This document shows positions 45,609 to 54,666 of a stretch of 64,000 nt of DNA, piece after piece; the stretch's first letter is position 1; each line of letters opens with the position of its first letter. The position numbers and the translations under genes were made by a program. A model generated the notes under the pieces. That model ran no database searches. It was not told where the DNA came from and worked only from the letters and a program-made list of their open reading frames with translations. This DNA comes from JBPOFY01 sp051252415 (GTDB taxonomy: Bacteria > Verrucomicrobiota > Verrucomicrobiia > Opitutales > Coraliomargaritaceae). The stretch spans positions 132,697 to 196,696 of the forward strand of contig JBPOGA010000006.1 of assembly GCA_051252415.1 (NCBI GenBank). The letters run 5' to 3'.

Positions 45609-45769
45609 TTTCGCTTTCTCTGGAACTACATTGCGACAATAGAGTCTCGATGTTTTGAACAGATTGTAAAACTGCAGAGCCAGTTGCACTTTTGGCATGA
45701 TTAGTGCCTGATAATGCGCTAGCTGTGTTGTTTTTACACCTACACGATTTATTTAAACATTTTTTTTCG

Positions 45770-46291
45770 ATGCCAGTAACCAATCCAGACGAGCTATTTG
45801 ATGTAGTCGATGCCTACGACAATATTGTCGGCGCTGGCAACCGCTCAAAGGTTCATCGCGAAAGGCTCTTTCATCGAGCCGTTCATGTATTCGTCTTTAA
45901 TGCGAAGGGTGAACTATATTTGCAAAGGCGCTCGATGACGAAAGACACTGCACCCGGCAAATGGGTAAGTTCATGTTCGGGCCACGTTGATAGTGGAGAG
46001 GAATACGACGTCGCAGCCGTGCGTGAATTAGGTGAAGAGATCGGCTTATATGATCCGCAAGGCCTAAAGCGCGTTCACAAAGAATCGCCCTGCAAGCAGA
46101 CTGGCTACGAATTTGTCTGGGTCTATCGATGCGATTCAGAAGGCCCCTTCACTCTCGACCCAACAGAAGTCTCCGAGGGCAAATGGGTCGATCTTAAGCA
46201 TTTGAAAAATTGGATCAAAGAACGCCCAAGAGATTTCGCATGGTCCTTTACTCACCTGTGGGATAGGTATTTGGCACTGCAAAACAAGTAG
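45770..46291 (+). CDS. Nudix hydrolase, IPP isomerase-like (YfcD type)
   Basis: A 173-residue protein. ELFDVVDAYDNIVGAGNR begins the fold as in YfcD and IPP isomerase relatives, HRAVHVFVFNAKGELYLQRR follows, and the Nudix box GHVDSGEEYDVAAVREL then GEEIGL is complete. The frame is open back to 45704; ATG 45770 matches the family start. It hydrolyses some nucleoside diphosphate-linked compound; substrate cannot be read off. It stands between folE2 and the secreted hypothetical gene and is convergent with the latter. Confidence 0.87.
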   Translation: MPVTNPDELFDVVDAYDNIVGAGNRSKVHRERLFHRAVHVFVFNAKGELYLQRRSMTKDTAPGKWVSSCSGHVDSGEEYDVAAVRELGEEIGLYDPQGLKRVHKESPCKQTGYEFVWVYRCDSEGPFTLDPTEVSEGKWVDLKHLKNWIKERPRDFAWSFTHLWDRYLALQNK

Positions 46292-46312
46292 TCGCGAGAC
46301 TCTAAAGCCCCG

Positions 46313-47014
46313 TTATTCTTCAGTGCCGTAGTCGAGCAATAGCTGGCCTTTGATTTTGATTGAGCCATTTCGTTTTGGCGGGCGAAGCAATAACAGCGTG
46401 CGACTCAACGCACTCACTTGTAGCGTGTTTTTGTAGAGTAAGTGAGCGCGAGTAGAACTTTCAGCGGCGATTGCGATTTCAATTTTTTCGTGCTTTTGAA
46501 CTTTTTGACTTCGGCTGGCGGCGTCATTATCTATGTCGACTCGTTTGTTATCAATTGCTCCAACGATGCCCAACCCTGTGAGGTTGACGACGCGTATGTG
46601 TCCAAAGGGCAGTGCAGTTGGGCTGTCGTCAATAGCGGTGATTTCATATGTGCTATTTGAACTATTGGGCGATTTAGAAAAAATGAGTAAAACATTTTTC
46701 CATGCAGGATTGATACGGACGCTAGCGATGGCCGGATGTTCGGAAGCATTTTCGGGGGTGACCACAGTGTCGTAGAAAAAGAGAGTATTGTTTTCAGTGC
46801 TCACATGCGCTTGGTATACGCTGGAACGACTCTTGGGCTTAAAATCAATTGTTTCCCAATTGTTCTCAGCGTTCGAAAAGTGGATGTCGGAGTAATTGCC
46901 GGGCATTAAGCAAAATGCACTAAATTCAAAACGATGGATTTCATTGGCTGCAATCGAGTGCGCTGCACTCGCAAAGATGTAGCAGCAAATGATGATAAAC
47001 CGGATTGATTTCAT
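46313..47014 (-). CDS. Exported hypothetical protein, possible partner of the giant pseudopilin
   Basis: The 233 residues start with a signal peptide (KSIRFIIICCYIFASAAHSIAA). The mature part is beta-rich (FEFSAFCLMPGNYSDIHF, ASVRINPAWKNVLLIFSK, IRVVNLTGLGIVGAIDNK), with repeated short strands. I do not recognise the family. It is 22 bp downstream of the Verru_Chthon A-like gene on the same strand, so it is probably cotranscribed with it and acts at the envelope. The frame begins at 47029; ATG 47014 is preferred. Confidence 0.6.
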   Translation of the reverse strand: MKSIRFIIICCYIFASAAHSIAANEIHRFEFSAFCLMPGNYSDIHFSNAENNWETIDFKPKSRSSVYQAHVSTENNTLFFYDTVVTPENASEHPAIASVRINPAWKNVLLIFSKSPNSSNSTYEITAIDDSPTALPFGHIRVVNLTGLGIVGAIDNKRVDIDNDAASRSQKVQKHEKIEIAIAAESSTRAHLLYKNTLQVSALSRTLLLLRPPKRNGSIKIKGQLLLDYGTEE

Positions 47015-47036
47015 GCAGGAGACAAACATGTGGGCT

Positions 47037-50000
47037 TTAACTGTTGGGGTCTAACCAGCGAATATTGACGATACGAAATTCCCTTCCAAAGTTCGTAATT
47101 GAATGAGGTGAAGGCGTTCTCTGAACAGTGGCTTCACAGAGTGCTTCGGCAAGTGGTTTTCCAGTAATCGGATCCTTCGTTCTGGCGTAGGCTTTGATGC
47201 GAAATGTGTCTGAGCGCACAAATGCCATTGGGCCGAGTGCATTCATAATTGTTGTTTGTGAGATGTGCGCAGGTGCCAGAGGTGGAATGAGGTCGGTTAC
47301 TCCGGTCCGATTATTTATCTCTGGAACTGAGTTGATCGATTCGTCTAGTAGCCCGTTTGTCAGCAGTTCTTCGATACTATATAGCGGTCGATTGTTTGCC
47401 GCGTAAAAGCGCTTTGTCTGCTCTACAATTGCCTCGGCTAAATCGGAAATATTTGTAGCAGAGAGTTCCCGAATCGGTTGCCAGAATGCGGGATACTGCC
47501 GCTCATCAATCCAGTCCGCTGTGCCGATGCTAAATGCATCGATATAATTTGAGGCATTCTCTTTTGTGATTAGCGAATATCTCGGGTCGGATTCTCTTTC
47601 GACAAGATTGTAGATCGAAGTTTGCGGGTGATTAATAAGCGCATTTTGTAGCGAGCCTGCCCAGTCTGACCAGGTGGGTTCTAGAAAGTAGTCGGATGCA
47701 TTTTGTTCATGTTTCAACTCTAAGCTATCAGAGCTGTAGGACTTCCCTGACAGTGCTTTTTCCCAGGCTAATTGAGAAGTCGAGTTGAGGTTGAACCCAT
47801 TTGACAGAATAAAGGAATCTGCGGTTGGTTGATTAGCCAGACTTGGAGTTTGTTCGAATACTTGTAAGCGAGAGTTGGCGAGTGGTTGCGAACCGTCCCA
47901 TGTGGCCACAGCAGGATCAGGTAGTGTAGAAAAGAAATACCTATCGTAGAATCGATTCAGTATGGTGCCCCAAGAACTACCCATTGAGTTGGCGTTGTAA
48001 TCTCGGTATTTGAGAGATCGAAAAATGCCTACATCGATGAGTTCGCTTGTGGGGAGGTCGATGAACCGTGCGATGCGATCTTGGCGTCCATCATCAGTCG
48101 ATGTATTATAGTAAAAGAAGTCATACTCAGAGAAACTCTCAGATGGGTCGAATACGCTAGGATCGTAACCAATTGCACTGGCATCGAAATCATAAGGTAT
48201 AGGCGGAGACGTTGACCATGCATCGTTGATATCCCAAGTGGCTAAATCGACCTTAATGCTCCGGTTGCGGATGTCATATTTGCTCAACCAATCGGAAATA
48301 TCTGTGAAAGGTCCCGGATGCTCCTGCTCATCGAGCATCTTGAATCTAAAAGCAAAGGCGTAGCCGGGCTGCTCCAAAGATGCGCCGGTGATGCCGGTTC
48401 GACCTCCCTGTATACTTAAATTGCGCTTAAATCTTGTAGCACTGCTGTCGCCATCGTAGGCGATTTCGAAATCTGAATAAGTGATCTCGGCAGTAAAAAT
48501 CTCCTTCTCGATCGCGCTGCTGTTGATGCCATAGATGGTTATTTTGAGCGGATCACTGAAACTAAAGGAGCCCGTATAGCTCTCTCGCCGCGTGCCACTA
48601 ATCGTATCGGGTGTAGTCGTTAGCGGTATGACGATGGCGCCCTTGCCGTTGTTAAACGAATCAGTGGGGAGCGTTTGCAGATAGACCATCCCTGGGCGTA
48701 GCGTCTTTGCGGCGGGTGAATCGCTCCATTTAATCGAAATGTCATCAAGTGTTCCGGTGATCGAGTTGGCAGGTTGATCATCATTTGAGACCGTAAATGA
48801 AGGGAGGTTACTAACTTCAATACTGAGATCAGAATAGCCTAATGCGTCGGCCATAGAGCTATCTCCCACCCGGAAAGGAATGGTATACGGATTCCAGATC
48901 TCAAGGTAGAGTTTATAAACTAGATATACCTCTGTGTCGGTTGTGGTGTCTAAGTTGGCTCCTTCGCTGTCAGCGGCAACACCCGCACTGAATTGAAATT
49001 CCGTGATGACTGGGGCGAGTGAAAAATGAGAGTTTAAGTCTTCGGTTGTTGTGACGGTAGCTTGATCGAGTTGCATCCCGAGGATTTCGTCGACTGGGAA
49101 TGCTGTAGGATTACCTCTGAACTTGGCGAGCTGGATGGCTGCAGGGTTGAGCAAATTATCATTGTCGCCATAAAGTGCGTTTAGTTCAGCTTGAGCCGTG
49201 GTCGTATCTAAAACCTTCAGGTAGCTAAGGTCTTTTTTGAGTCCCCCTTCAGTTGGGTTGGAGAGCACGAAACCATTTTGCGTAGTTGTCGAGTGCCCGA
49301 GTTCGGCAAGAATGGCGTTTTGCTCCGACGCGCTGAGCCTTTGTGTGAAAATATCGACATCTCCAGGTTCTTGTATTTTTGAGAACTTAGTCAGTGTCTC
49401 ATCTGGTGCTACACTGGCATCGATTAACTCTTTAAAATCGAATGCGGGGTCGTGAGTCGCAGGAATGATGTGATTACTCTCTCCATTGTATCCGAGGTAA
49501 AGCGTGTTCACTGCGAGTGCGTCCAATTCGTCTTCGATTCCAGTGATTATACTTAACGGGGCTTTGACGCCTTCGTCGGAAATCCACCATGCAATTTCGA
49601 CTGAATTTGCGCCACCATCGATCAATTCGACTTCGACAGCAGGATACTCGTCCTTCATGTCGTATAGACCATCGCCATTGGCGTCGTAAGCTGCTTGGAG
49701 TGTGACTGTTTCTACGGCTGGACTGGCAGCACTTGCGATTTCACCGGATACCAACCATTTCGGTTCTGCGGTCGTGTCTGTGGTGTCCCAGACTCCTGTC
49801 CAGAATTTTGCCGCGGGGTCGAAGTTATTATCACCTAAGATTTCCGCACGTGCCGTGACGCGCTGATCAGGACCTGCATGCTTTTGTAGTTCTCCGATGG
49901 CAATCATCAGGGCTAGGCGAGCGCTTTCTCTGGCTTGCAATTGAGCTTTTCCAGTCTGAATCACCGAGGTTTCAACTTGAACCAACAATGACATTGAAAT

Positions 50001-50099
50001 GATCAGCAGGAGCACGAATGCCATCAATGTAAGCGCAATGACTAAGGCGAAGCCAGAGATTGGCTTTGCGCAAATAGTCTGAGGGGCATTCTTGGGCAT
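47037..50099 (-). CDS. Giant pseudopilin-like protein (Verru_Chthon cassette protein A / PilX-type)
   Basis: A 1020-residue protein. After 15 residues comes a Gly followed by one long hydrophobic helix (GFALVIALTLMAFVLLLII), the class III-type prepilin cleavage site arrangement, then ARLALMIAIGELQKHAGPDQ, the signature of the Verrucomicrobiota-specific pseudopilin A group. The rest is a very long extracytoplasmic region without a recognised domain. In other members of the phylum such genes sit in cassettes with smaller pseudopilins B, C and D; only A is visible here. It probably belongs to a type IV-like secretion or adhesion machine. It is divergent from secA. Confidence 0.72.
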   Translation of the reverse strand: MPKNAPQTICAKPISGFALVIALTLMAFVLLLIISMSLLVQVETSVIQTGKAQLQARESARLALMIAIGELQKHAGPDQRVTARAEILGDNNFDPAAKFWTGVWDTTDTTAEPKWLVSGEIASAASPAVETVTLQAAYDANGDGLYDMKDEYPAVEVELIDGGANSVEIAWWISDEGVKAPLSIITGIEDELDALAVNTLYLGYNGESNHIIPATHDPAFDFKELIDASVAPDETLTKFSKIQEPGDVDIFTQRLSASEQNAILAELGHSTTTQNGFVLSNPTEGGLKKDLSYLKVLDTTTAQAELNALYGDNDNLLNPAAIQLAKFRGNPTAFPVDEILGMQLDQATVTTTEDLNSHFSLAPVITEFQFSAGVAADSEGANLDTTTDTEVYLVYKLYLEIWNPYTIPFRVGDSSMADALGYSDLSIEVSNLPSFTVSNDDQPANSITGTLDDISIKWSDSPAAKTLRPGMVYLQTLPTDSFNNGKGAIVIPLTTTPDTISGTRRESYTGSFSFSDPLKITIYGINSSAIEKEIFTAEITYSDFEIAYDGDSSATRFKRNLSIQGGRTGITGASLEQPGYAFAFRFKMLDEQEHPGPFTDISDWLSKYDIRNRSIKVDLATWDINDAWSTSPPIPYDFDASAIGYDPSVFDPSESFSEYDFFYYNTSTDDGRQDRIARFIDLPTSELIDVGIFRSLKYRDYNANSMGSSWGTILNRFYDRYFFSTLPDPAVATWDGSQPLANSRLQVFEQTPSLANQPTADSFILSNGFNLNSTSQLAWEKALSGKSYSSDSLELKHEQNASDYFLEPTWSDWAGSLQNALINHPQTSIYNLVERESDPRYSLITKENASNYIDAFSIGTADWIDERQYPAFWQPIRELSATNISDLAEAIVEQTKRFYAANNRPLYSIEELLTNGLLDESINSVPEINNRTGVTDLIPPLAPAHISQTTIMNALGPMAFVRSDTFRIKAYARTKDPITGKPLAEALCEATVQRTPSPHSITNFGREFRIVNIRWLDPNS

Positions 50100-50329
50100 C
50101 GTTCGAATAGAATGAATTTCTTGATTGAGGGCGAATATAAATCACGTTAGGTGGATATCCATTTATTGGACTATTAAATATCAGTGCACGAAAGCAGAGC
50201 CTAGGCCAGTTTCCGCACTTGCCAGCGCTGAGGAGTTTCGCCAGTGTGCGGAGCTTTTTCGTTTAGCAGGTGTCCTTATTGAGCCGAGCTTCTCGTTATT
50301 TTTCCAATTACAGCACATATCCAGATCTC

Positions 50330-53300
50330 ATGATCTCATCTATTCTCAAAAAGTTTTCCGGTCGTCACTATAAGAAATTCCTTAAAAAGTGCGAGCCTAT
50401 CATCGCGAAGATAAACGCATATGAGGTTGAATATCAATCGCTTAGCGACGAGCAATTGCGCGCCAAGACGGCTGAGTTTATGCAGCGTGTCGAAGCTGGT
50501 GAATCGCTCGACGACCTCCTGCCAGAAGCCTATGCGACGGTAAAAAGCGCTTCTCGCCGTATGTCTGGGAAGTCTTATGACGTCTGTGATCACGAACTAC
50601 CTTGGAACATGGTGCACTACGATGTGCAGTTCATTGGCGGCATCGCGATCCACGAAAAGCATATTGCTGAAATGGCGACGGGTGAAGGTAAGACCCTCGT
50701 TTCGACCTGTCCGCTCTACTTGAACGCCCTCACTGGCCGAAATTGCCAGTTGGTGACTGTCAATGACTACCTCGCACGTCGTGACTCCGAGTGGATGGGC
50801 CATCTGTTCCGCTTCCTAGGTCTGACTGTTGGTTGTATCCAAAACAGCATGCCGCCGCAGCAGCGCCGCGAAATGTATCAGTGCAACATCACTTACGGCA
50901 CCGCTTCCGAGTTTGGCTTCGATTATTTGCGCGATAATGGCATGACTAGTCGCAAAGAAGATCAGGTGCAGCGCGACCATTACTTTTGTATTATCGACGA
51001 AGTTGACTCCATCTTGGTCGATGAGGCGCGCACACCGCTCATTATTTCTGGCCCGATGCAGGACGACAACCCACTGCCGTTCCATGAGGTGAAACCAGAC
51101 ATCCAAAGGCTCGTCTCTAAGCAGCAGGCATTCTGTAATGGTTTGGCCGCTGATGCGAAAAAGATTCTCGATAGTGAAACTGAAGATGCGGATGCTAAGA
51201 ACGAAGCCATCGCCTCGCTGTATCAGGTGAAGCTTGGGATGCCAAAGAATAAGCAATTTCACCGTTTGAATGAGGTGCCCGCGATTCGCCGAGCGATCGA
51301 TAAGTTCGACCTCGAAATGAACAGTGATTTTAACAAGAAGCAGCGCTACGCCCTCAAGGAAGAACTCTTCTATGTGATCGATGAGAAGCAGCAACAAGCT
51401 GACCTCACCGAAAAGGGTCGCACGCTTATGAGCCCCAATGATCCCGATGCATTCATGCTTCCGGATTTACCAACACAGTTCATCGAAATTGATAAGCAGG
51501 AAGATATCGATGCCGACGCGAAGCAAGCGGCCAAGCAAGCGGCTGAAACTGTCTTTCAAACAACCAGTGAGCGTATCCACTGCATCAGCCAGTTGCTACG
51601 TGCTTACAGCCTTTATGAGCGCGACAAGGAATACGTCGTGCAATCGGGCAAGGTTAACATTGTTGACCAAAACACAGGTCGTGTGATGCCCGGACGTCGT
51701 TGGTCTGATGGACTTCACCAAGCGGTTGAAGCCAAGGAAAACTGCACGATTGAAAAGGAAACGAAGACCTATGCAACGGTCACAATTCAGAACTACTTCC
51801 GCATGTATGAAAAGCTGTCGGGTATGACCGGCACCGCGGAAACAGAGGCTTCTGAGTTTAACGAAATTTATGGACTGTCTGTCATGGTCATCCCAACCAA
51901 CAGGCCAAACATTCGGGTTGATCTGAACGATGTCGTTTACAAAACACGCCGCGAGAAATTCAACGCAGTGGTGAAGGAGATCGAAGACTCCAATAAGAAG
52001 GGGCAGCCCGTTCTCGTTGGCACCGCATCGGTCGAAGCTTCAGAGGTCTTGAGCCGTTTGCTCAAGCGCAGCAATATTACGCACAGCGTTTTGAATGCGA
52101 AGTTCCACGAACAAGAAGCTGAGATTGTGGCCAATGCAGGCCAAAAAGGCTCGGTGACGATTGCGACTAACATGGCAGGTCGCGGAACAGATATTAAGCT
52201 CGGCGAAGGTGTGCCAGAATTGGGCGGCCTTTACGTGATCGGCACTGAGCGTCATGAATCACGTCGTATCGATCGCCAGTTGCGTGGTCGTTGCTCGCGT
52301 CAAGGTGATCCGGGTGCATCTAAATTCTTTGTTTCCTTGGAAGACGATTTGATGCGTCTCTTTGCGAACGCAGGCCCAATCTCTCGTATCCTTGAAAAGT
52401 CGATGTCCGAAGGTGAAGAGCTGGAGCATCCGGCTTTGAATTGGTCGATTGAAAATGCGCAGAAAAAGGTCGAACAGCAAAACTTCTCGATGCGTAAGCG
52501 CCTCTTGCAATTTGACGATGTGCTCAACACCCAGCGTGAAGTGATCTACGGTATCCGTAACGACGCGATTCATTCTGAAAATCCACGCGAGATCGTTTTT
52601 GAAATGATCGAAGAGGAACTCGAAGTGCGCTTGAGCGCTCTGCAGCTTGAAAAAGATCTAGAATCCACTGATCGTTTTATTGCGTGGCTCAATGCTTATT
52701 TCCCGGTCGCTGTAAAATCAGAAGATATCCAGAATCTGGATACAGAGGCACAGCACGAGTTGATTCTCTCACGTATCAACAATGCGTATGATGAGCGTGA
52801 AAACTTTGAAGAGAAAGAAGCACTCATCGGCTTAGCGCGTTATATCGTCATGCGCCCACTCGATCGCCGCTGGCAGGACCACTTGACTGAGATGGAAGAG
52901 CTTCGCCGTAGTGTGAACCTTCGCAGCTACGGTCAAAAAGATCCACTTAGCGAATATAAGAGCGAGGCTTACGCCTTCTTTGATGAGTTGATGACAAATG
53001 TCCGCTCTGAGATTTGCAACTCTGTCTTCCGCTCGGCAACCAGTGCCGAAGCCTTCGAAAATATGTTAGCGAAGCTTTCGCAGAATGCTCGAGTGGCAGG
53101 CCCAGGCACTGGACAAACTCAACCAGGCGCACTTGCCAGTGCTGCTGCACAAGCACAGCCACAACAAGTGCCCGCGCCGAAGAAAGAGGTTGAACTTCCG
53201 AAGGTAGAGCCGATTCGTCGTGAGCTTCCGAAAATTGGTCGAAACGAGACAGTCACGATTCGTAAAGGATCAGAGACCAAGGAAGTGAAGTTCAAGAAAG

Positions 53301-53347
53301 CCGAGTCGATGATCATTAACCAAGGCTGGGATCTCGTGCAGAAGTAA
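50330..53347 (+). CDS. secA: Preprotein translocase ATPase SecA
   Basis: A 1005-residue ATPase. EMATGEGKTLV is Walker A, IIDEVDSILVDEA Walker B and the DEAD-like box, and ATNMAGRGTDIKLGEGV, ERHESRRIDRQLRGRCSRQGD and SRKEDQV-type segments are present. The preprotein-binding domain is enlarged by over 100 residues after ARTPLIISGPMQDD, as in Chlamydia and Bacteroidetes. The C-terminal zinc finger (CXCXSGKKYK) is absent; instead there is an Ala/Gln-Pro linker and a TIRKGSETKEVKFKKAE block. The frame opens at 50270; ATG 50330 matches the family start. Confidence 0.95.
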   Translation: MISSILKKFSGRHYKKFLKKCEPIIAKINAYEVEYQSLSDEQLRAKTAEFMQRVEAGESLDDLLPEAYATVKSASRRMSGKSYDVCDHELPWNMVHYDVQFIGGIAIHEKHIAEMATGEGKTLVSTCPLYLNALTGRNCQLVTVNDYLARRDSEWMGHLFRFLGLTVGCIQNSMPPQQRREMYQCNITYGTASEFGFDYLRDNGMTSRKEDQVQRDHYFCIIDEVDSILVDEARTPLIISGPMQDDNPLPFHEVKPDIQRLVSKQQAFCNGLAADAKKILDSETEDADAKNEAIASLYQVKLGMPKNKQFHRLNEVPAIRRAIDKFDLEMNSDFNKKQRYALKEELFYVIDEKQQQADLTEKGRTLMSPNDPDAFMLPDLPTQFIEIDKQEDIDADAKQAAKQAAETVFQTTSERIHCISQLLRAYSLYERDKEYVVQSGKVNIVDQNTGRVMPGRRWSDGLHQAVEAKENCTIEKETKTYATVTIQNYFRMYEKLSGMTGTAETEASEFNEIYGLSVMVIPTNRPNIRVDLNDVVYKTRREKFNAVVKEIEDSNKKGQPVLVGTASVEASEVLSRLLKRSNITHSVLNAKFHEQEAEIVANAGQKGSVTIATNMAGRGTDIKLGEGVPELGGLYVIGTERHESRRIDRQLRGRCSRQGDPGASKFFVSLEDDLMRLFANAGPISRILEKSMSEGEELEHPALNWSIENAQKKVEQQNFSMRKRLLQFDDVLNTQREVIYGIRNDAIHSENPREIVFEMIEEELEVRLSALQLEKDLESTDRFIAWLNAYFPVAVKSEDIQNLDTEAQHELILSRINNAYDERENFEEKEALIGLARYIVMRPLDRRWQDHLTEMEELRRSVNLRSYGQKDPLSEYKSEAYAFFDELMTNVRSEICNSVFRSATSAEAFENMLAKLSQNARVAGPGTGQTQPGALASAAAQAQPQQVPAPKKEVELPKVEPIRRELPKIGRNETVTIRKGSETKEVKFKKAESMIINQGWDLVQK

Positions 53348-53365
53348 GGTTTTTATTGTCGTTCC

Positions 53366-53439
53366 GTAGGAGAGGGTTTACCCCTCGACCACGTCTGACT
53401 TGTTGTGCAATCTGGCTCGAGGGGTAAACCCTCTCCTAC
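53366..53439. repeat. REP family B pair (BIME), left of RAYT
   Basis: CGTAGGAGAGGGTTTACCCC on the plus strand is paired with its inverted copy CTCGAGGGGTAAACCCTCTC, 27 bp apart, both with GTAG heads facing outward. It lies 18 bp after secA and 11 bp before the RAYT start, so it may also serve as the secA 3' end. Confidence 0.9.
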
Positions 53440-53449
53440 GAATTGTGTA

Positions 53450-53989
53450 ATGAGTGACGCTGAGAAAAAATCAAGTGGCTATCGCGCGCTTCGGCGCGGG
53501 CGTATATCGATACCAGAGGCGAGGTATTTTATTACTATAGTTACGAATGATCGTAAGCCTAGCCTAGCATGTGATGGTTTTTATACAGCGCTGCTAGATG
53601 TGTGCGACAGCTTGCCCGCGTGCACACTTGCATTTGTCATTATGCCCGATCATATCCACTGGTTATTTGAATTAGATAGATCGCACCAGTTACCCGATAT
53701 TATTCGTTTACTAAAGGGGCGCTTGAGTCCGGCGCTTCGTGAGCTTCAACTCTCATGGCAGAAAGGAGCCTACCATGATCGTCGGCTGCGACCTGATGAC
53801 GAGATTAGCCCCTTTTTACGCTACATGCTTTGCAATCCATATCGTAAACATTTGTGTGAATTGGAGGAACCATGGCCTTATTGGTATTGTGCTCCTGAGA
53901 TCTTGAAATGGTTTGAAACTATAACGGTCGACAGGTGCCCCCAGCCCGAATGGATTCTGGATGATCGCTTGCCCCCGTGGTCTGAGTAG
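53450..53989 (+). CDS. REP-associated tyrosine transposase (RAYT), family B
   Basis: A 179-residue HUH protein. ARYFITIVTNDRKP starts the fold, VIMPDHIHWLFELD is the HUH motif (His 68 and 70), and FLRYMLCNPYRKHL holds the likely catalytic Tyr in the NPxR context. The frame opens at 53405 inside the palindrome; ATG 53450 is preferred. Both flanks carry the same palindrome pair (53366-53439 and 53992-54065), which indicates a cognate REP family. A diverged half-copy lies at 17829. Confidence 0.9.
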   Translation: MSDAEKKSSGYRALRRGRISIPEARYFITIVTNDRKPSLACDGFYTALLDVCDSLPACTLAFVIMPDHIHWLFELDRSHQLPDIIRLLKGRLSPALRELQLSWQKGAYHDRRLRPDDEISPFLRYMLCNPYRKHLCELEEPWPYWYCAPEILKWFETITVDRCPQPEWILDDRLPPWSE

Positions 53990-53991
53990 TC

Positions 53992-54065
53992 GTAGGAGAG
54001 GGTTTACCCCTCGACCACGTCCGGAAGGATTACTTGTATGGGTCGAGGGGTAAACCCTCTCCTAC
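53992..54065. repeat. REP family B pair (BIME), right of RAYT
   Basis: Nearly identical to 53366-53439, except for the spacer between the two palindromes (here GTCCGGAAGGATTACTTGTA). It begins 2 bp after the RAYT stop. Confidence 0.9.
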
Positions 54066-54080
54066 GAATTGAGCGACGAA

Positions 54081-54557
54081 CTACTTAAACATTTCGTCCC
54101 AGAGTTCGTCTTGAGTCAAATCGACTGCAGGTTCTGGGTTCGCCTGCTTGTGTAGGTAGCTAGCAAATGCTTGGTCTTCTTCGCAAAGCATATGAGTGGG
54201 TAGGGTCACTACTCTTTGGTCGCTTACTCGGCGCACTTTAAGGCTATCTTCGTTAGCTTCCATCACTTCGACGACTAATTCGCGATTCTGATCGTCGGTG
54301 AAGGTGATGTGTCTCTTTGCTGCTCTAAGTGAATGCTCGTGATCCGAGACCACCGCTTCAACCACTGGATCAACTAGTGATGGTGCAGGCTCTGCGACTT
54401 TAGCAACTACTGCAGCCTGGACCTCTGCCGGTGCGTTTACCTCAACAGGTTGAGGAACTATCTTCGTGTAGGTTACCTTTTTTACGCCGACGGTATATCC
54501 TGCGTAAAAACAAAGGCCAGCAACAATGATCAATATGAGGGGGTAAAGTCGGTTCAT
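54081..54557 (-). CDS. Membrane-anchored SHD1-like domain protein
   Basis: A 158-residue protein with an N-terminal helix (LYPLILIIVAGLCFYAGYTVG), a Pro/Ala/Val-rich linker and a C-terminal domain. HITFTDDQNRELVVEVMEAN, SLKVRRVSDQRVVTLPTHML and CEEDQAFASYL resemble SHD1 (Sla1 homology 1-like) modules, abundant in Planctomycetes and Verrucomicrobiota. No enzyme motif is seen. The frame extends upstream to 54770, overlapping lnt on the other strand; ATG 54557 exposes the membrane helix at the N-terminus and is preferred. Confidence 0.68.
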   Translation of the reverse strand: MNRLYPLILIIVAGLCFYAGYTVGVKKVTYTKIVPQPVEVNAPAEVQAAVVAKVAEPAPSLVDPVVEAVVSDHEHSLRAAKRHITFTDDQNRELVVEVMEANEDSLKVRRVSDQRVVTLPTHMLCEEDQAFASYLHKQANPEPAVDLTQDELWDEMFK

Positions 54558-54666
54558 TGATCTAAACTTGGCGGCATTATTGTATGTTGTAAAGCGACAC
54601 TGTTTGTTACCTCCACAGTATTTATAAACTGGTCGTGTGTATTGCCCTGTCCTACAAAGATGCAAA

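Noticed and set aside
54590..54615. A possible degenerate family-A REP (AAAGCGACACTG...)
   Set aside because: Only the left arm matches; the right arm and head are missing, so it is below the level I would call.
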